Origin: Nannocystis pusilla
Lineage (GTDB): Bacteria; Myxococcota_A; Polyangia; Nannocystales; Nannocystaceae
Direction of reading: 5' to 3'
NCBI RefSeq assembly: GCF_020073745.1
Contig: NZ_JAIRAU010000015.1
Span: 124,001-188,000 of the forward strand
Length of the DNA: 64,000 nucleotides
Shown piece after piece: positions 46,871-55,849 of the stretch. The notes below the pieces were generated by a model. That model made no database searches. It was not told the DNA's origin and saw nothing but the letters and a program-made list of their open reading frames with translations. The position numbers and the translations under genes were made by a program. Position 1 is the first letter of the stretch, and every line of letters starts with the position of its first letter.

Positions 46871-47494
46871 TCAGGCGGTGGTGATCAGCGACGGCGGCAG
46901 GTGGCCGGTGTCGTTGTAGTTGATCAGCGCCTCGAACTCTTCCTGGTAGATCCGCAGCTCGGTGATGCCGCAGTGAGAGCAGTCGAAGCGGCTCCACGCC
47001 TCGTAGGGGAGGCGCAGGGTGTGGGCGACGAGGTAGCGGATCAGGTTGCCGTGGGTGAAGATGACCGTGAAGTTGGTGACCTTCGGGGTGCGGAAGAAGC
47101 GGTCGCGGACCTTCTCGATCTGCTTGACGGTGAGGGCGCGATCTTCGGGGGTGGTGAACGGCAGGCCGGGGTGGACGCCGAACTCGGCGACGCGGTCGGG
47201 GTCGACGATCGGCAGGACCTCGTGCAGGTACGGCTTGACCTTGATCCGGTCGATGTGCAGCTCGTGCGCGGCGATCTCGGCGGTCTGCAGGGCGCGCGGC
47301 CACGGGCTCGAGAACAGGCCCTCGAAGCGACCCTGGGCGGCGTCGAGGATCTGCGCCAGGCGCCGGCCGGTGCGCACGGCCTGCCGCCGACCCAGCGGGG
47401 TGAGACCCCAGACGGTGTCGCCCTCGTCGCCGATCCGCTCGTAGTGGCCGTGCCGGACGAGGATGATCCGGCTGTGGACGACTTCGAGGCTCAT
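46871..47494 (-). CDS. Histidine phosphatase (phosphoglycerate mutase-like)
   Basis: A 207-residue member of the histidine phosphatase superfamily. The catalytic RHG is in RIILVRHGHYER near residue 15. GLFSSPWPRALQTAEIAA includes the second Arg, and NFTVIFTHGNLIRYLVAHTL carries the second catalytic His. Typical partners range from cofactor-dependent mutases to SixA-type protein phosphatases and PGAM5-like enzymes; size and the FTHGNLIR pattern fit a phosphatase rather than a glycolytic mutase. The next upstream gene on the same strand starts 37 bases away. Confidence 0.9.
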   Translation of the reverse strand: MSLEVVHSRIILVRHGHYERIGDEGDTVWGLTPLGRRQAVRTGRRLAQILDAAQGRFEGLFSSPWPRALQTAEIAAHELHIDRIKVKPYLHEVLPIVDPDRVAEFGVHPGLPFTTPEDRALTVKQIEKVRDRFFRTPKVTNFTVIFTHGNLIRYLVAHTLRLPYEAWSRFDCSHCGITELRIYQEEFEALINYNDTGHLPPSLITTA

Positions 47495-47531
47495 AGGGCG
47501 CGGCGGCGCTTTGTAACACGGAGAGGCCGGC

Positions 47532-47831
47532 TCACAAAGGAGTGACGGCGAGCCGCCGCAGCCGGCGCCACAGCGCCAGGTCACCGGCGACGAGCCGCTC
47601 CTTGTCGGCGCGCCGGAGAGCCTTGAGCGCGTACTCCAGCTGTCGGGCGGCCCGTGGCTGCTGCTGCCCGCGCTTCCAGGCGACGACCACAGGCAGCCGT
47701 GCGCGCGTGTACTTGGCGCCCTTGCCGGCGTTGTGCGCGAGGAGGCGCCGCTCGAGGTCGTCGGTGATGCCGGCGTAGAGCGAGCCGTCGGCGCAGCGGA
47801 GGAGGTAGACGGTGTAGCGCCGCTCGGCCAC
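47532..47831 (-). CDS. GIY-YIG nuclease superfamily protein (UPF0213-like)
   Basis: A 99-residue protein with the GIY-YIG core in the variant [20 protein letters not shown], followed by [20 protein letters not shown] with the conserved Arg/His and Tyr. Then come [10 protein letters not shown] and the Glu in [10 protein letters not shown]. This matches the small stand-alone UvrC-like family (YhbQ/UPF0213). Proteins of this kind are thought to act on branched DNA or to take part in repair. It precedes the phosphatase gene on the same strand. Confidence 0.93.
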   Translation of the reverse strand: MAERRYTVYLLRCADGSLYAGITDDLERRLLAHNAGKGAKYTRARLPVVVAWKRGQQQPRAARQLEYALKALRRADKERLVAGDLALWRRLRRLAVTPL

Positions 47832-48113
47832 GGAGGCGCACGATACCTCGCGAACGCCCGGCGCGCCCGGCGGAGGGAGCCGCGCCCGAGGGAGGTGCGA
47901 CGGGTGCCGGGCGGGCCGGGGCGCGGCCGGGCAGACAGGGCGCGTCCTGGCGGCGTGACGACGGACCGCCGCGGCGGCAGGCGCGGGGGCACGGCACGCC
48001 GGGCGAGGCGAAGCAGGCCGCGCACCGGCAGCGAACGCCGTGAACCGATCTACGCGCCTCGCAAATTTTGACGGCTCCGCGCGGAGACCTCTGGAAATGC
48101 CGCCGTCGCGGCG
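47832..48113. other. Gene-free gap upstream of the GIY-YIG gene
   Basis: About 280 bases between recQ and the GIY-YIG gene on the same strand. I see no gene and no CATG repeat core. It holds no clear hairpin. The AATTTTGACGGC stretch at 48063-48074 may belong to a promoter. Confidence 0.3.
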
Positions 48114-50138
48114 CTAGCCGGCGCCGGCGATCACCTCGAGCAGGCCGGCGCCGTACTTGTCGGCCTTGGCCGGGCCGATCCCGTGGGCCAGCAGCAGCTG
48201 GTCGCGGGTGCGGGGGCGCAGGAGCGCGAGGTCGCGCAGGCTGCGGTCGCTGGCGACGACGTAGGGCGGGACGCCGTCCCGGCTGGCGACCTGCATGCGG
48301 TGGGCGCGGAGCCGCTCGAACAGCGCGAGGGCGGCGGCGTCGAGCACGGGCTCCTCGCGGCCGGGCTCGTGCGCGCGAGAACTGGCTTTGGGGACATGTC
48401 CTGCGGAGCCTGTCCCGGGAAGCATGTCCCGGGAGGCAGGACGAACGCGCGGCGGGAGCAGCAGGCGGACCGGCAGCTCGCCGCGCATGACCCGGCGGCC
48501 GATGTCGGTCAGGACGACGACGGGGCGGTCGTCGCCGGTGAAGTCGACCCAGCCGGCGACGACGCAGCGACGCAGCAGGCGCAGCAGCCAGGCGGCGTCG
48601 TGCTCGCGCAGGGCGCCGAAGGTGGGGGTGTGGACCAGGCCGGTCCGCTCGAGGCGCTCGTCGGCGGCGCCGCGCAGCAGGCTGACTGCCGCCTGCAGGC
48701 CGAAGCGGCGGTGGATCCGGGCGATCGCGCTGAGCGCCTTGCGGACGATCAGGGTGGTGGCCTCGGGGTCGTCGTCGGCGTCGGCCGAGAGCTGGCGGCA
48801 CACGTCGCAGCGGCCGCAGCCGCCGAGCGCCTCGCCCTCGTCGCCGAAGTAGCGGAGGATCGCGTCGTGCCGGCACGAGCCGCCCTCGGCCCAGCGCATC
48901 AGCTCGAGGAAGGTGTTCCACTTGTGCTCGACGACCGCGGGCGCGGGCGGGCTGTCGTCGCCGCCGCCGCGCTCGATCAGCCGTCGCCGCAGCGGCAGGT
49001 CGCCGGGGGCGATGAGCAGGAGGCCGAGCGCGTCGAGGCCGTCGCGGCCGGCGCGGCCGACCTCCTGGTAGTAGGCCTCGATCGAGCCCGGCGGGGCCAG
49101 GTGGATCACGGCGCGCACGTCGGCGCGGTCGATGCCCATGCCGAAGGCGTTGGTGGCGACCACGACGTCGAGCTCGCCGCGGGAGAAGCGGGCCTGCACC
49201 TGCTCGCGCTGCGGGCCCTCCATGCCGGCGTGGTAGGCCTCGGCCCGCCAGCCGCGGGCGACCAGGCGCACCGACTCCTGCTCGGTGGCCTTGCGCGTGG
49301 GGGCGTAGATGATGGCTGTCCCATGGGACATGTCCCCCGCGGCATGTCCTGAAGGACGGGCGCCGGGGCCGCGGCCGAGCGCGGCCTCGATCGTGCGATC
49401 GATCAGGCGCTCGCGCGCGCGGCGGTCCTCCTCCTCGGCGACGTGCAGGGCCAGGTTGGGGCGGGCGAAGCCGCGGACGATCTGCGGGGTGTCGGGCGGG
49501 AGGCCGAGGCGCGACAAAATCTCGTCGCGCACCACGGGGGTGGCGGTGGCGGTGCAGGCGAGCACGCGGGCGCGCGGGAGGTCGGCCAGGAGCTCGCCGA
49601 TCTGCAGGTACTCCGGGCGGAAGTCGTGGCCCCACTCGCTGATGCAGTGGGCCTCGTCGACAGCGATCAGAGGGATCGGGATCTTGCGGCAGATCTCGCG
49701 GAAGGCCGGCGCGCCGAGCCGCTCGGGGGCGACGTAGACGAGCTTGTAGTGGCCGCGGGCCATGGCGCCGAGGCGGGCGCCGATCTCCGGGCCGGGCAAG
49801 GTGCTGGCGAGGAAGGTGGCCGTGACGCCGCGGGCCTCGAGCGCGCGCACCTGGTCGGCCATGAGGGCGATCAGCGGCGAGAGGACGATGGTGGTGCCCG
49901 GCAAGGCGCTGGCCGGCAGCTGGAAGGTGAGGCTCTTGCCGCCGCCGGTGGGCGCGACGAGCAGCAGCCGCCGCCGCTGCATCAGGACCTCGATGGCCTC
50001 GGCCTGACCTGGTCGAAAGGACTGGTAGCCGAGGCGCTGCAGGGCGGCGGCGAAGTCGGGGCCGGCGTCGGGGCGCGCGGCCGCGGGGCCACCAGGCCGA
50101 AGCGGGACGTCGTGCTCGTGGGCGCCGGGAGAGGTCAC
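48114..50138 (-). CDS. recQ: ATP-dependent DNA helicase RecQ
   Basis: A 674-residue RecQ-family helicase that unwinds DNA 3' to 5'. Motif I is LLLVAPTGGGKSLTFQLPA, motif II is VDEAHCISEWGHDFR, and motifs V and VI are VVATNAFGMGIDRADVRAVI and YYQEVGRAGRDG. The zinc-binding part is KWNTFLELMRWAEGGSCRHD with GCGRCDVC. An RQC winged helix and an HRDC domain follow (LRDLALLRPRTRDQLLLAHG). The start is GTG 50138. Two repeat units are inserted in frame: one between the helicase lobes (about 49315-49365) and one in the linker before HRDC (about 48373-48435, encoding DMLPGTGSAGHVP). Confidence 0.96.
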   Translation of the reverse strand: MTSPGAHEHDVPLRPGGPAAARPDAGPDFAAALQRLGYQSFRPGQAEAIEVLMQRRRLLLVAPTGGGKSLTFQLPASALPGTTIVLSPLIALMADQVRALEARGVTATFLASTLPGPEIGARLGAMARGHYKLVYVAPERLGAPAFREICRKIPIPLIAVDEAHCISEWGHDFRPEYLQIGELLADLPRARVLACTATATPVVRDEILSRLGLPPDTPQIVRGFARPNLALHVAEEEDRRARERLIDRTIEAALGRGPGARPSGHAAGDMSHGTAIIYAPTRKATEQESVRLVARGWRAEAYHAGMEGPQREQVQARFSRGELDVVVATNAFGMGIDRADVRAVIHLAPPGSIEAYYQEVGRAGRDGLDALGLLLIAPGDLPLRRRLIERGGGDDSPPAPAVVEHKWNTFLELMRWAEGGSCRHDAILRYFGDEGEALGGCGRCDVCRQLSADADDDPEATTLIVRKALSAIARIHRRFGLQAAVSLLRGAADERLERTGLVHTPTFGALREHDAAWLLRLLRRCVVAGWVDFTGDDRPVVVLTDIGRRVMRGELPVRLLLPPRVRPASRDMLPGTGSAGHVPKASSRAHEPGREEPVLDAAALALFERLRAHRMQVASRDGVPPYVVASDRSLRDLALLRPRTRDQLLLAHGIGPAKADKYGAGLLEVIAGAG

Positions 50139-50201
50139 GGGCGGACAGGGTGGGCGCTCGCGCGCACGCGCGCAAGCACGATCGCGCGGACGCCGGCCGG
50201 T

Positions 50202-51089
50202 TCAGCGCGCGGCGGGCTCGGCGGCCGGATCAGGGGCCGGCTCGACCGCAGGAGCCGCTGCGGAGTCGGGGACCTGCTCGGCGGCGGGATCGGGGACCGG
50301 CTCGGCCGGGGCGCCGAGCCGGAAGACGCGGGCGAGGGTGCCGTTGGGGATCGCAAACGCGGCGATCCGCTGGCGATCGAGGGTGAGCTGCGGGCACTCG
50401 GGGCTGCGCCGGTCGGGCCAGATGTCGACGCCGGAGACGAACACGCTGAAGCCGGGGTCGCCCGCAGCGCACTGGCCCGCGAGCCAGGCGTCGCGGGTGG
50501 CCTCGTCGGCGCCGGCGAGCGCGGTGGCGACGACGAGCCGCGGTGTCACCGCGGGCAGCAACACGGCCTCCCAGGTCAGCGGGACGACGTGCGCGCCGGA
50601 CACGTCGAAGCTGCGCGCGACGATCTCGGGGCCCGGCGCGGCGGCGGTCGGGTCGCTGGTGAAGGCGGCGGGATCGAGGGTGCCGTCGAGGCGCTCGCAC
50701 ACGAGGCTGACGACCTCGGTGGTGGCGAGCGGGGTGACGCAGGTGACCTCGACGGCGCCGACCTTGCCCTCGACGCGCTCGTCGGTCCACACGTCGAGCA
50801 TGGCGGCCTCGCGGATCAGCGCCGCCAGCTCGCGCTCGCGGTCGTCGTCGGGCAGGTCGACCTCGGGGTAGCTGATGGCGATCGAGACCTTGCCGGGCTT
50901 GCGCGCGATCGACTTCTCGGTCACCGGGACGTAGGCCAGACCGTCGCCGAGCGGGGCCGCGGTGTAGAGGCGGTCGGAGGTGGCGACGAACAGCGGCGGC
51001 TGACCGCGCGGCTCGGGCGCGGCGGCCGGCGGGGGACGGCAGGCCAGCTGCGCGGCGAGGAGCGCGAGGGCGGCAGTTCGTCGGGACAT
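50202..51089 (-). CDS. Lipoprotein of unknown function
   Basis: A 295-residue protein with signal AALALLAAQLACRPP. The body is a beta-rich domain (VSIAISYPEVDLPDDDRERE, VTCVTPLATTEVVSLVCERL, SGVDIWPDRRSPECP) with four to six Cys. The C-terminus is an Ala/Pro/Glu/Asp-rich tail. No family is recognised. The start ATG 51089 lies in a repeat core (GGGACATGTGC on the plus strand); ATG 51095 would add two residues. It lies 63 bases upstream of recQ on the same strand. Confidence 0.7.
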   Translation of the reverse strand: MSRRTAALALLAAQLACRPPPAAAPEPRGQPPLFVATSDRLYTAAPLGDGLAYVPVTEKSIARKPGKVSIAISYPEVDLPDDDRERELAALIREAAMLDVWTDERVEGKVGAVEVTCVTPLATTEVVSLVCERLDGTLDPAAFTSDPTAAAPGPEIVARSFDVSGAHVVPLTWEAVLLPAVTPRLVVATALAGADEATRDAWLAGQCAAGDPGFSVFVSGVDIWPDRRSPECPQLTLDRQRIAAFAIPNGTLARVFRLGAPAEPVPDPAAEQVPDSAAAPAVEPAPDPAAEPAAR

Positions 51090-51095
51090 GTGCAT

Positions 51096-51559
51096 CGGGA
51101 CAGGTCGCGCGGGCGGGCCGCACCACCAGGGTGCGCCGGACGGCCGCCGGCTGCAAGCGCCAGGCCGATCCCGGCGGGCTGAGCAGGCGAGGGCCCGAGC
51201 AGGGAGCCGCGGCAGGGGCGCAGCGGGGGCGTGAGGTGCCGCGAGGACGCGGGCGGTCCGGTTTCGTGACGTGATCTGAAAGACAGGTGACGATCGCGCC
51301 GAGCTACCCGGTCCGCGGAGCTGCGGGTGATTCACGTGGCCGAGGTGATGCGCGCGCGCAGGCGAGGGCGAGCGCGGAGAGGGGTCGGGCGATGACATGT
51401 CGCAAGGGACATGTAGCTGGACGGGCGCGGGCGATCGCCAGCGCCGGCGCGACACGGGCGACGCGTGGAGGCGGAGGCGATGCGAGTTTTGGACATGTCG
51501 GAAAGGACATGTCTGTCCGGGCGCGATGACATGTCGCAAGGGACATGGGATGGGCGGAG
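51096..51559. repeat. Repeat-rich gap with an exact 23-bp direct repeat
   Basis: About 460 bases without a gene. GATGACATGTCGCAAGGGACATG occurs exactly twice, at 51391-51413 and 51525-51547. Another unit (GGACATGTCGGAAAGGACATGTC) lies at 51491-51513. The proximal part (51096-51290) is plain GC-rich sequence. The unit is a CATG-N8-GACATG pair, which shows the preferred spacing within this repeat family. Confidence 0.8.
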
Positions 51560-53020
51560 TCACGGGCGCGGGCGGCGGCGGCGGAGCAGCACGAGGAGCC
51601 AGGCGAAGGCGGGGGAGGTGGCGCGGCAGCCGTTGCAGGCATCGGTGTCGGGGGGCAGGTCGTCGCCGGCGTCGGTGTCGGGGGGCGGGCCGTCGGTGGT
51701 GGTCGCCATCGGCTCGGGCGCCGGGTCGGCGCAGGCGAGGGCGTCGCGGCTGGCGGCGGCGCACAGGTGGGCGGGGATCGACATGTCCGCGAGGACAGGG
51801 TTGACGACGGCCAGCCAGTAGCCGCCGGCGGGCAGTTCGGCGAGGAGCCGCGGGGTCGGATCGGCGCCGTCCCAGGCGAGCGCCGCGGGCTCGACGGGGC
51901 CGTCGGATTGGCCTCCGGCGACGGCCTGGAGGGTGAACTCGAGGCCGGGTGCGGGCTCGGCGAGGGCGAACCACAGCGGGCCGCCGGAGTGATCGAGGCG
52001 GTAGTAGCGGGCCGCGAGCGGGAAGAAGCGATCGTCGTCGGCGAGGCTGTCGCCCTCCTGCTCGGCGACGATGCCGGTGAGCGCGGCGGCGAAGGCGTGG
52101 CCGTCGCGGGCGCCGGCGCGAGGCCCGGTGGCGAGGTTCCAGGCGGCGAACTCGAGCCAGGTGAGGCGCAGGTCGTCGTCGCGGGCGCGCAGGAGGTCGC
52201 CGAGAGCGGCTGGCAGATCGGGGGCGGCGGCGGCGAGGAGGAGAGCGTCGACGAGGTCGGGCCCGTGACGGTCGATCAGGAAGTCCCACCACAGCGCGGT
52301 GCCGTAGGCGAAGGCGGGGACGGGGCCGGCCGGCGGCCTGTACAGCGAGCGGCCGGTGTCGGCGAGGTAGGCGTCGCAAAAGCGCAGGAAGTCGCGCGAG
52401 TCGGGGCGATACGCCCGCTCGGCCCACACGGCGGTGCCCTCGGAGAACCACACCGGCGGGTCGACGAGGTAGGCGGCCTGGACGGCGTGGAACAATTCGT
52501 GGCTGACGACGGTGTCGATGGCCTCGAGGTGGTCGGCGTAGGCGTAGCCGGCGAAGTCGTTCTCGAGCAGGAGGTGGCCGGCGCAGGCGTCGGGGTCGCA
52601 GGCGTCGTGCGCGAAGTGACCGTCGGCGGCGCCGGCGAAGTCGACGAGGTAGATGTCGAGCGCCTCGCTGCCGCCGAGGGGGCCGAGGCCGTGCTCGGCC
52701 TCGCTGCGCGGCGCTCGCAGATCGTAGTCGTCGCGGTAGCGCGCGAGCACGGCGACGGCGGTGTCGGCGACGCGGGCGACGTAGTCGGGGACGCCGTCGC
52801 CGTCGAGGTCGGCGAGCGGGACGACGCTCGGTCCACCGATGCTGTAGTGGACGCGCAGCGGCGCGTCGGGGTGGTCGTAGGTCGCGAGGATGTCCTTTGG
52901 GTCATACGACCACAGGCCGCCCTCGGTCGGCCGCTCGGCGCGGGCGCGGCCCGGGACGAGCCATGCGAGCAGCAGCGCGCCGGCGAGCCGCGTACACCCA
53001 CGCAGGTGCTCGCGGGTCAC
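51560..53020 (-). CDS. Secreted zinc metalloprotease with MYXO-CTERM-like tail
   Basis: A 486-residue protein, start GTG 53020 overlapping the stop of the HmuY-like gene (GTGA). It has a signal peptide (LAGALLLAWLVPGRARA) and a gluzincin-type active site: VVSHELFHAVQAAY (HExxH) near residue 170 and a downstream Glu in VWFSEGTAVWAE. The ligand VPLADLDGDGVPDYV looks like a calcium-binding turn. The C-terminus has a Pro/Asp/Thr linker, then CNGCRATSPAFAWLLVLLRR with an Arg-rich end. This is the Cys, short hydrophobic stretch and Arg cluster of MYXO-CTERM surface-sorting signals. As it is coupled to a haem-binding gene, it may release haem from host or prey haemoproteins (inference). Confidence 0.85.
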   Translation of the reverse strand: MTREHLRGCTRLAGALLLAWLVPGRARAERPTEGGLWSYDPKDILATYDHPDAPLRVHYSIGGPSVVPLADLDGDGVPDYVARVADTAVAVLARYRDDYDLRAPRSEAEHGLGPLGGSEALDIYLVDFAGAADGHFAHDACDPDACAGHLLLENDFAGYAYADHLEAIDTVVSHELFHAVQAAYLVDPPVWFSEGTAVWAERAYRPDSRDFLRFCDAYLADTGRSLYRPPAGPVPAFAYGTALWWDFLIDRHGPDLVDALLLAAAAPDLPAALGDLLRARDDDLRLTWLEFAAWNLATGPRAGARDGHAFAAALTGIVAEQEGDSLADDDRFFPLAARYYRLDHSGGPLWFALAEPAPGLEFTLQAVAGGQSDGPVEPAALAWDGADPTPRLLAELPAGGYWLAVVNPVLADMSIPAHLCAAASRDALACADPAPEPMATTTDGPPPDTDAGDDLPPDTDACNGCRATSPAFAWLLVLLRRRRPRP

Positions 53021-53853
53021 GGGAGGAAGCTCCAGCGCCAGGTCATGATCGCGGCACCGGTGCCCATGGTGCCGCCGTCGTTGCAGGCGGCCTGACCCTC
53101 CTCGTAGTAGGCCTCGACGACGAGCTTGACGGTCCGACCGTCGGCGAGGCGCAGGGCGAAGGGGAGGCCGGTGGTGGTGACGCAGCCGGTGTAACCCCAC
53201 CAATCGGCCATGCGATAGGCGGGGCTGCCGGGCAGGCCGGAGCCGTCCTCGATCATGGCGCAGGCGTCGTCGTAGTAGTCCTCGGTGGCGAACTCGCCGT
53301 CGGGCGGGGCGGCGTCGAGGCCGGCGTAATCACCGGCGGGCGCGGCGACGGCGACGCACGAGGGACCGGAGTCGCCGCTGTTGACGCGGATCCCGAAGCG
53401 CTTGGCGGCGATGTCCCAGGCGCCGCTCTCGCTCGCGGCGACGTCGTCGAGGTCGACGCGCTCAAGCCCGGCGTCGGTGAAGCGCAGGTAGACCCAGGGG
53501 TTCTGCGCGGCGGCCATGGTCCCGCCGGCGGAGGCGTCGAGGCGCGTGAGCCAGTCGGCGCCGTCCTGTTCGTTGCGGACCTCGGCGTCGCTGACCCTGT
53601 CGTCCTGCAAGGAGAGGTCCTGGATCGCGGCGTCGAGGCAGGGGACGTCGACGAGGGGGCAGGCGTTCGGGTCGGCCGGCTCGGTGGTGGCATCGCCGGT
53701 GGTGCCGGGATCGGCATCGGTGCCGGGAGCGGCAGCCGTGCCGGCATCGGCGGCCGTGCCGGAGTCGGTGCCGAGGCCGGTCCCGTTGTCACCGCAGCCG
53801 GCGAGCATGGCGAAGAGGACGAACTGGATCTTCGAACAGGTGATACGGGACAT
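53017..53853 (-). CDS. hmuY: HmuY-like haem-binding lipoprotein
   Basis: A 278-residue lipoprotein with signal FVLFAMLAGCG and a Gly/Thr/Ala/Asp linker (residues about 20-65). The folded part contains GAWDIAAKRFGIRVNSGDSG, the hallmark of the HmuY/haemophore family (W-D-[IL]-A-..-R and N-G-G-x-S-G). VYLRFTDAGLERVDLDDVA and FALRLADGRTVKLVVEAYYE follow. HmuY of Porphyromonas gingivalis takes haem from host proteins for uptake. The gene lies next to an HmuV-type ATPase, which supports the call. Its stop overlaps the start of the metalloprotease. A fast-evolving linker is normal for such proteins. Confidence 0.8.
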   Translation of the reverse strand: MSRITCSKIQFVLFAMLAGCGDNGTGLGTDSGTAADAGTAAAPGTDADPGTTGDATTEPADPNACPLVDVPCLDAAIQDLSLQDDRVSDAEVRNEQDGADWLTRLDASAGGTMAAAQNPWVYLRFTDAGLERVDLDDVAASESGAWDIAAKRFGIRVNSGDSGPSCVAVAAPAGDYAGLDAAPPDGEFATEDYYDDACAMIEDGSGLPGSPAYRMADWWGYTGCVTTTGLPFALRLADGRTVKLVVEAYYEEGQAACNDGGTMGTGAAIMTWRWSFLP

Positions 53854-53871
53854 GTGAGTCTGTCTCTCGGG

Positions 53872-54681
53872 TCAGGGGGGGAGGTCGTCGGGCGGGCGCG
53901 GCAGGACGGCGAGGCCGATCCCCGAGGGGGCCGGGACGACGTCGAAGCGGGCGCCGAAGCAGGCTTCGAGGCGGTCGGGGGTGAGGACCTCGGCGGGGGC
54001 GCCGTGGGCGACGCAGCGGCCGGCGTGCAGCAGGGCGAGGTCGTCGGCGCACTGGCTGGCGGCGCCGAGGTCGTGGACGACGAGGACGAGGGCGGTGTCG
54101 GTGGCGCGGGCGAACCGGCGCAGGCGGCCCATGATCCGCACGGCGTGGCCGGGGTCGAGGTTGGCGGTCGGTTCGTCGAGGAGGAGGTAGCGGCGCGGGT
54201 GCTCGACGGTCGGCTCCCAGATCTGGGCGAGCACGCGGGCGAGCTGGACGCGCTGCTGCTCGCCGCCGGAGAGGGTCGGGGCGAGGCGCTCGGCGAGGTG
54301 GGCGACCTCGGCCAGCTCGAGCGCGGCCCAGGCGATGTCGCGGTCGCGTCGGGTCTCGCCGCGCCCGGGGTGCGGGAGCCGGCCGAGGAGGGCGACCTCG
54401 AGCGCGCGCAGGGGGAAGCGCAGGGCGGTCTGCTGCGGCAGGACGGCCCGCATGCGGGCGAGGGCCGTCGGGGGGAGCCGGTCGATCGGGCAGCCTTCGA
54501 AGCGGACCGCGCCGCGGTCGAACGCCTGCTCGCCCGACCACACGCGCAGGAGGGTCGACTTGCCGGCCCCGCTCGGACCGACGATGGCGAGCACGCGCGC
54601 GCACTCGGCGGCGAGCGAGAGGTCGCGCAGCAGGACGGCGCCCCGCAGGTCGACGCAGACACGCTCGGCGACGAGGCTCAT
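53872..54681 (-). CDS. hmuV: Haem ABC transporter ATP-binding protein HmuV
   Basis: A 269-residue ABC ATPase. Walker A is IVGPSGAGKSTLLR (residues about 34-47). The Q-loop is in VLPQQTALRFPLRA, the signature is TLSGGEQQRVQLARVLAQ, Walker B is RYLLLDEPTANLD and the H-loop is LVLVVHDLGAAS. The overall style (HmuV/FecE family: RMRAVLPQQ, then HLAERLAP) fits the haem or siderophore importers. It lies 137 bases behind hmuU and 18 bases before hmuY. An AT-rich island with a possible Fur site lies upstream of it. Confidence 0.93.
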   Translation of the reverse strand: MSLVAERVCVDLRGAVLLRDLSLAAECARVLAIVGPSGAGKSTLLRVWSGEQAFDRGAVRFEGCPIDRLPPTALARMRAVLPQQTALRFPLRALEVALLGRLPHPGRGETRRDRDIAWAALELAEVAHLAERLAPTLSGGEQQRVQLARVLAQIWEPTVEHPRRYLLLDEPTANLDPGHAVRIMGRLRRFARATDTALVLVVHDLGAASQCADDLALLHAGRCVAHGAPAEVLTPDRLEACFGARFDVVPAPSGIGLAVLPRPPDDLPP

Positions 54682-54761
54682 GCGACCTCCGCACGAGCGC
54701 GAGAGGGGATGTCTCTCGGGACAGGTGATGGGGCGGCGGGGCGAGATCGCTTCGATTCGAG

Positions 54762-54783
54762 TGATTCTTTTGAGAATGATACG
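54762..54783. promoter_or_regulatory. Possible Fur-type operator upstream of hmuV
   Basis: The AT-rich island reads TGATTCTTTTGAGAATGATA and contains the inverted repeat ATTCT-TTTG-AGAAT (54764-54777). AATGATA matches a Fur half-site. It lies between hmuU and hmuV in otherwise GC-rich DNA, so it probably includes a separate promoter for hmuV-hmuY-protease. The match to the consensus is partial. Confidence 0.45.
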
Positions 54784-54817
54784 TAAGAAATGGATATGAA
54801 TGTGTTTATCGTGATGA

Positions 54818-55849
54818 TCATGGGGCCTCCGTGGGGCGCGCCCGGGCGAGCAGGGCGAGGAACACGGGGGCGCCGAGGAGGGAGGTCAGGATCCCGACGG
54901 GCAGCTCGGCGGGGGCGAGGATCGTGCGGGCGGCGGCGTCGGCGAACAGGAGGAGGGCGGCGCCGCCGAGGGCCGCGGCAGGGACGAGGAGCCGGTGCCG
55001 CGGACCGACGAGGCCGCGCAGGAGGTGCGGGACGATCAGGCCGACGAAGCCGATGATGCCGGTGAAGGCGACGCAGACGCCGACGGCGAGGGCGACCTCG
55101 GCGATGACGCGGCGGCGCAGGCGCTCGACGTCGACGCCGAGGTGGAAGGCCTCGGCCTCGCCGAGGAGGAGGGCGTCGAGGTCGCGGGCCCGGCGCCACA
55201 ACAGGGCTCCGGCGAGGCCGACGAGCGGGACGAGGACGAGGACGACGGGGCGGGTGAGGCCGCCGAGGCCGCCCAGGAGCCACAGGCTGAGATCGCGCAG
55301 CTGGCGGTCGTCGGCGAGGTAGCCGAGCAGGCCGATGGTGGCGCCGGCGAGGGCGCTGACGGCGATGCCGGCGAGCAGCAGGCCGACCACCGAGGTCTGG
55401 CCGCGCACGCGCGCGAGGGTGTGGACGATCCAGGTGGCCAAAAGGCCGCCGGCGAAGGCGAGGGCGGGCTGGGCGAACTCGCCGGGCACGGCCGGCAGGG
55501 CCCTGTCGAGGGCGATCGCCAGGGCGGCTCCGAGAGCGGCGCCGCTGCTGACGCCGACGAGGCCGGGGTCGGCGAGCGGGTTGCGGAAGAGGCCCTGCAT
55601 GGCCGCGCCGGCGACGGCGAGGCCGGCCCCGACGACCATGGCGCCGAGGGCCCGCGGGAGGCGCAGGACGAGGAGGATGTAGCGGTCGCCCGGGTCGCAG
55701 GCGGGGTCGGGCGCGACCAGGCAGGCGACGGCGCGCGGGAGATCGAGGGCCGCCGCGCCGACGGCCAGCTCGAGCGAGAAGCCGAGGACGACCAGGGCGA
55801 CCAGGACGGCCAGGACCGAGCGCACGCGGCGGTCGGATCGGCGGGACAT
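54818..55849 (-). CDS. hmuU: Haem ABC transporter permease HmuU (FecCD family)
   Basis: A 343-residue permease with about ten hydrophobic segments. RLPRALGAMVVGAGLAVAGAAMQGLFRNPLA is split here as RLPRALGAMVVGAGLAVAGA and AMQGLFRNPLADPGLVGVSSG, the family signature. LWLLGGLGGLTR, FTGIIGFVGLIVPHLLRGLVG (the coupling helix contact) and LLGAPVFLALLAR follow. The start is set at ATG 55849; the in-frame ATG 55870 would add seven residues made of repeat DNA (TPVPQG). The start codon lies in the core GGGACATGCCC, so the repeat supplies it. It is separated from hmuT by a 277-base repeat array. Confidence 0.92.
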   Translation of the reverse strand: MSRRSDRRVRSVLAVLVALVVLGFSLELAVGAAALDLPRAVACLVAPDPACDPGDRYILLVLRLPRALGAMVVGAGLAVAGAAMQGLFRNPLADPGLVGVSSGAALGAALAIALDRALPAVPGEFAQPALAFAGGLLATWIVHTLARVRGQTSVVGLLLAGIAVSALAGATIGLLGYLADDRQLRDLSLWLLGGLGGLTRPVVLVLVPLVGLAGALLWRRARDLDALLLGEAEAFHLGVDVERLRRRVIAEVALAVGVCVAFTGIIGFVGLIVPHLLRGLVGPRHRLLVPAAALGGAALLLFADAAARTILAPAELPVGILTSLLGAPVFLALLARARPTEAP

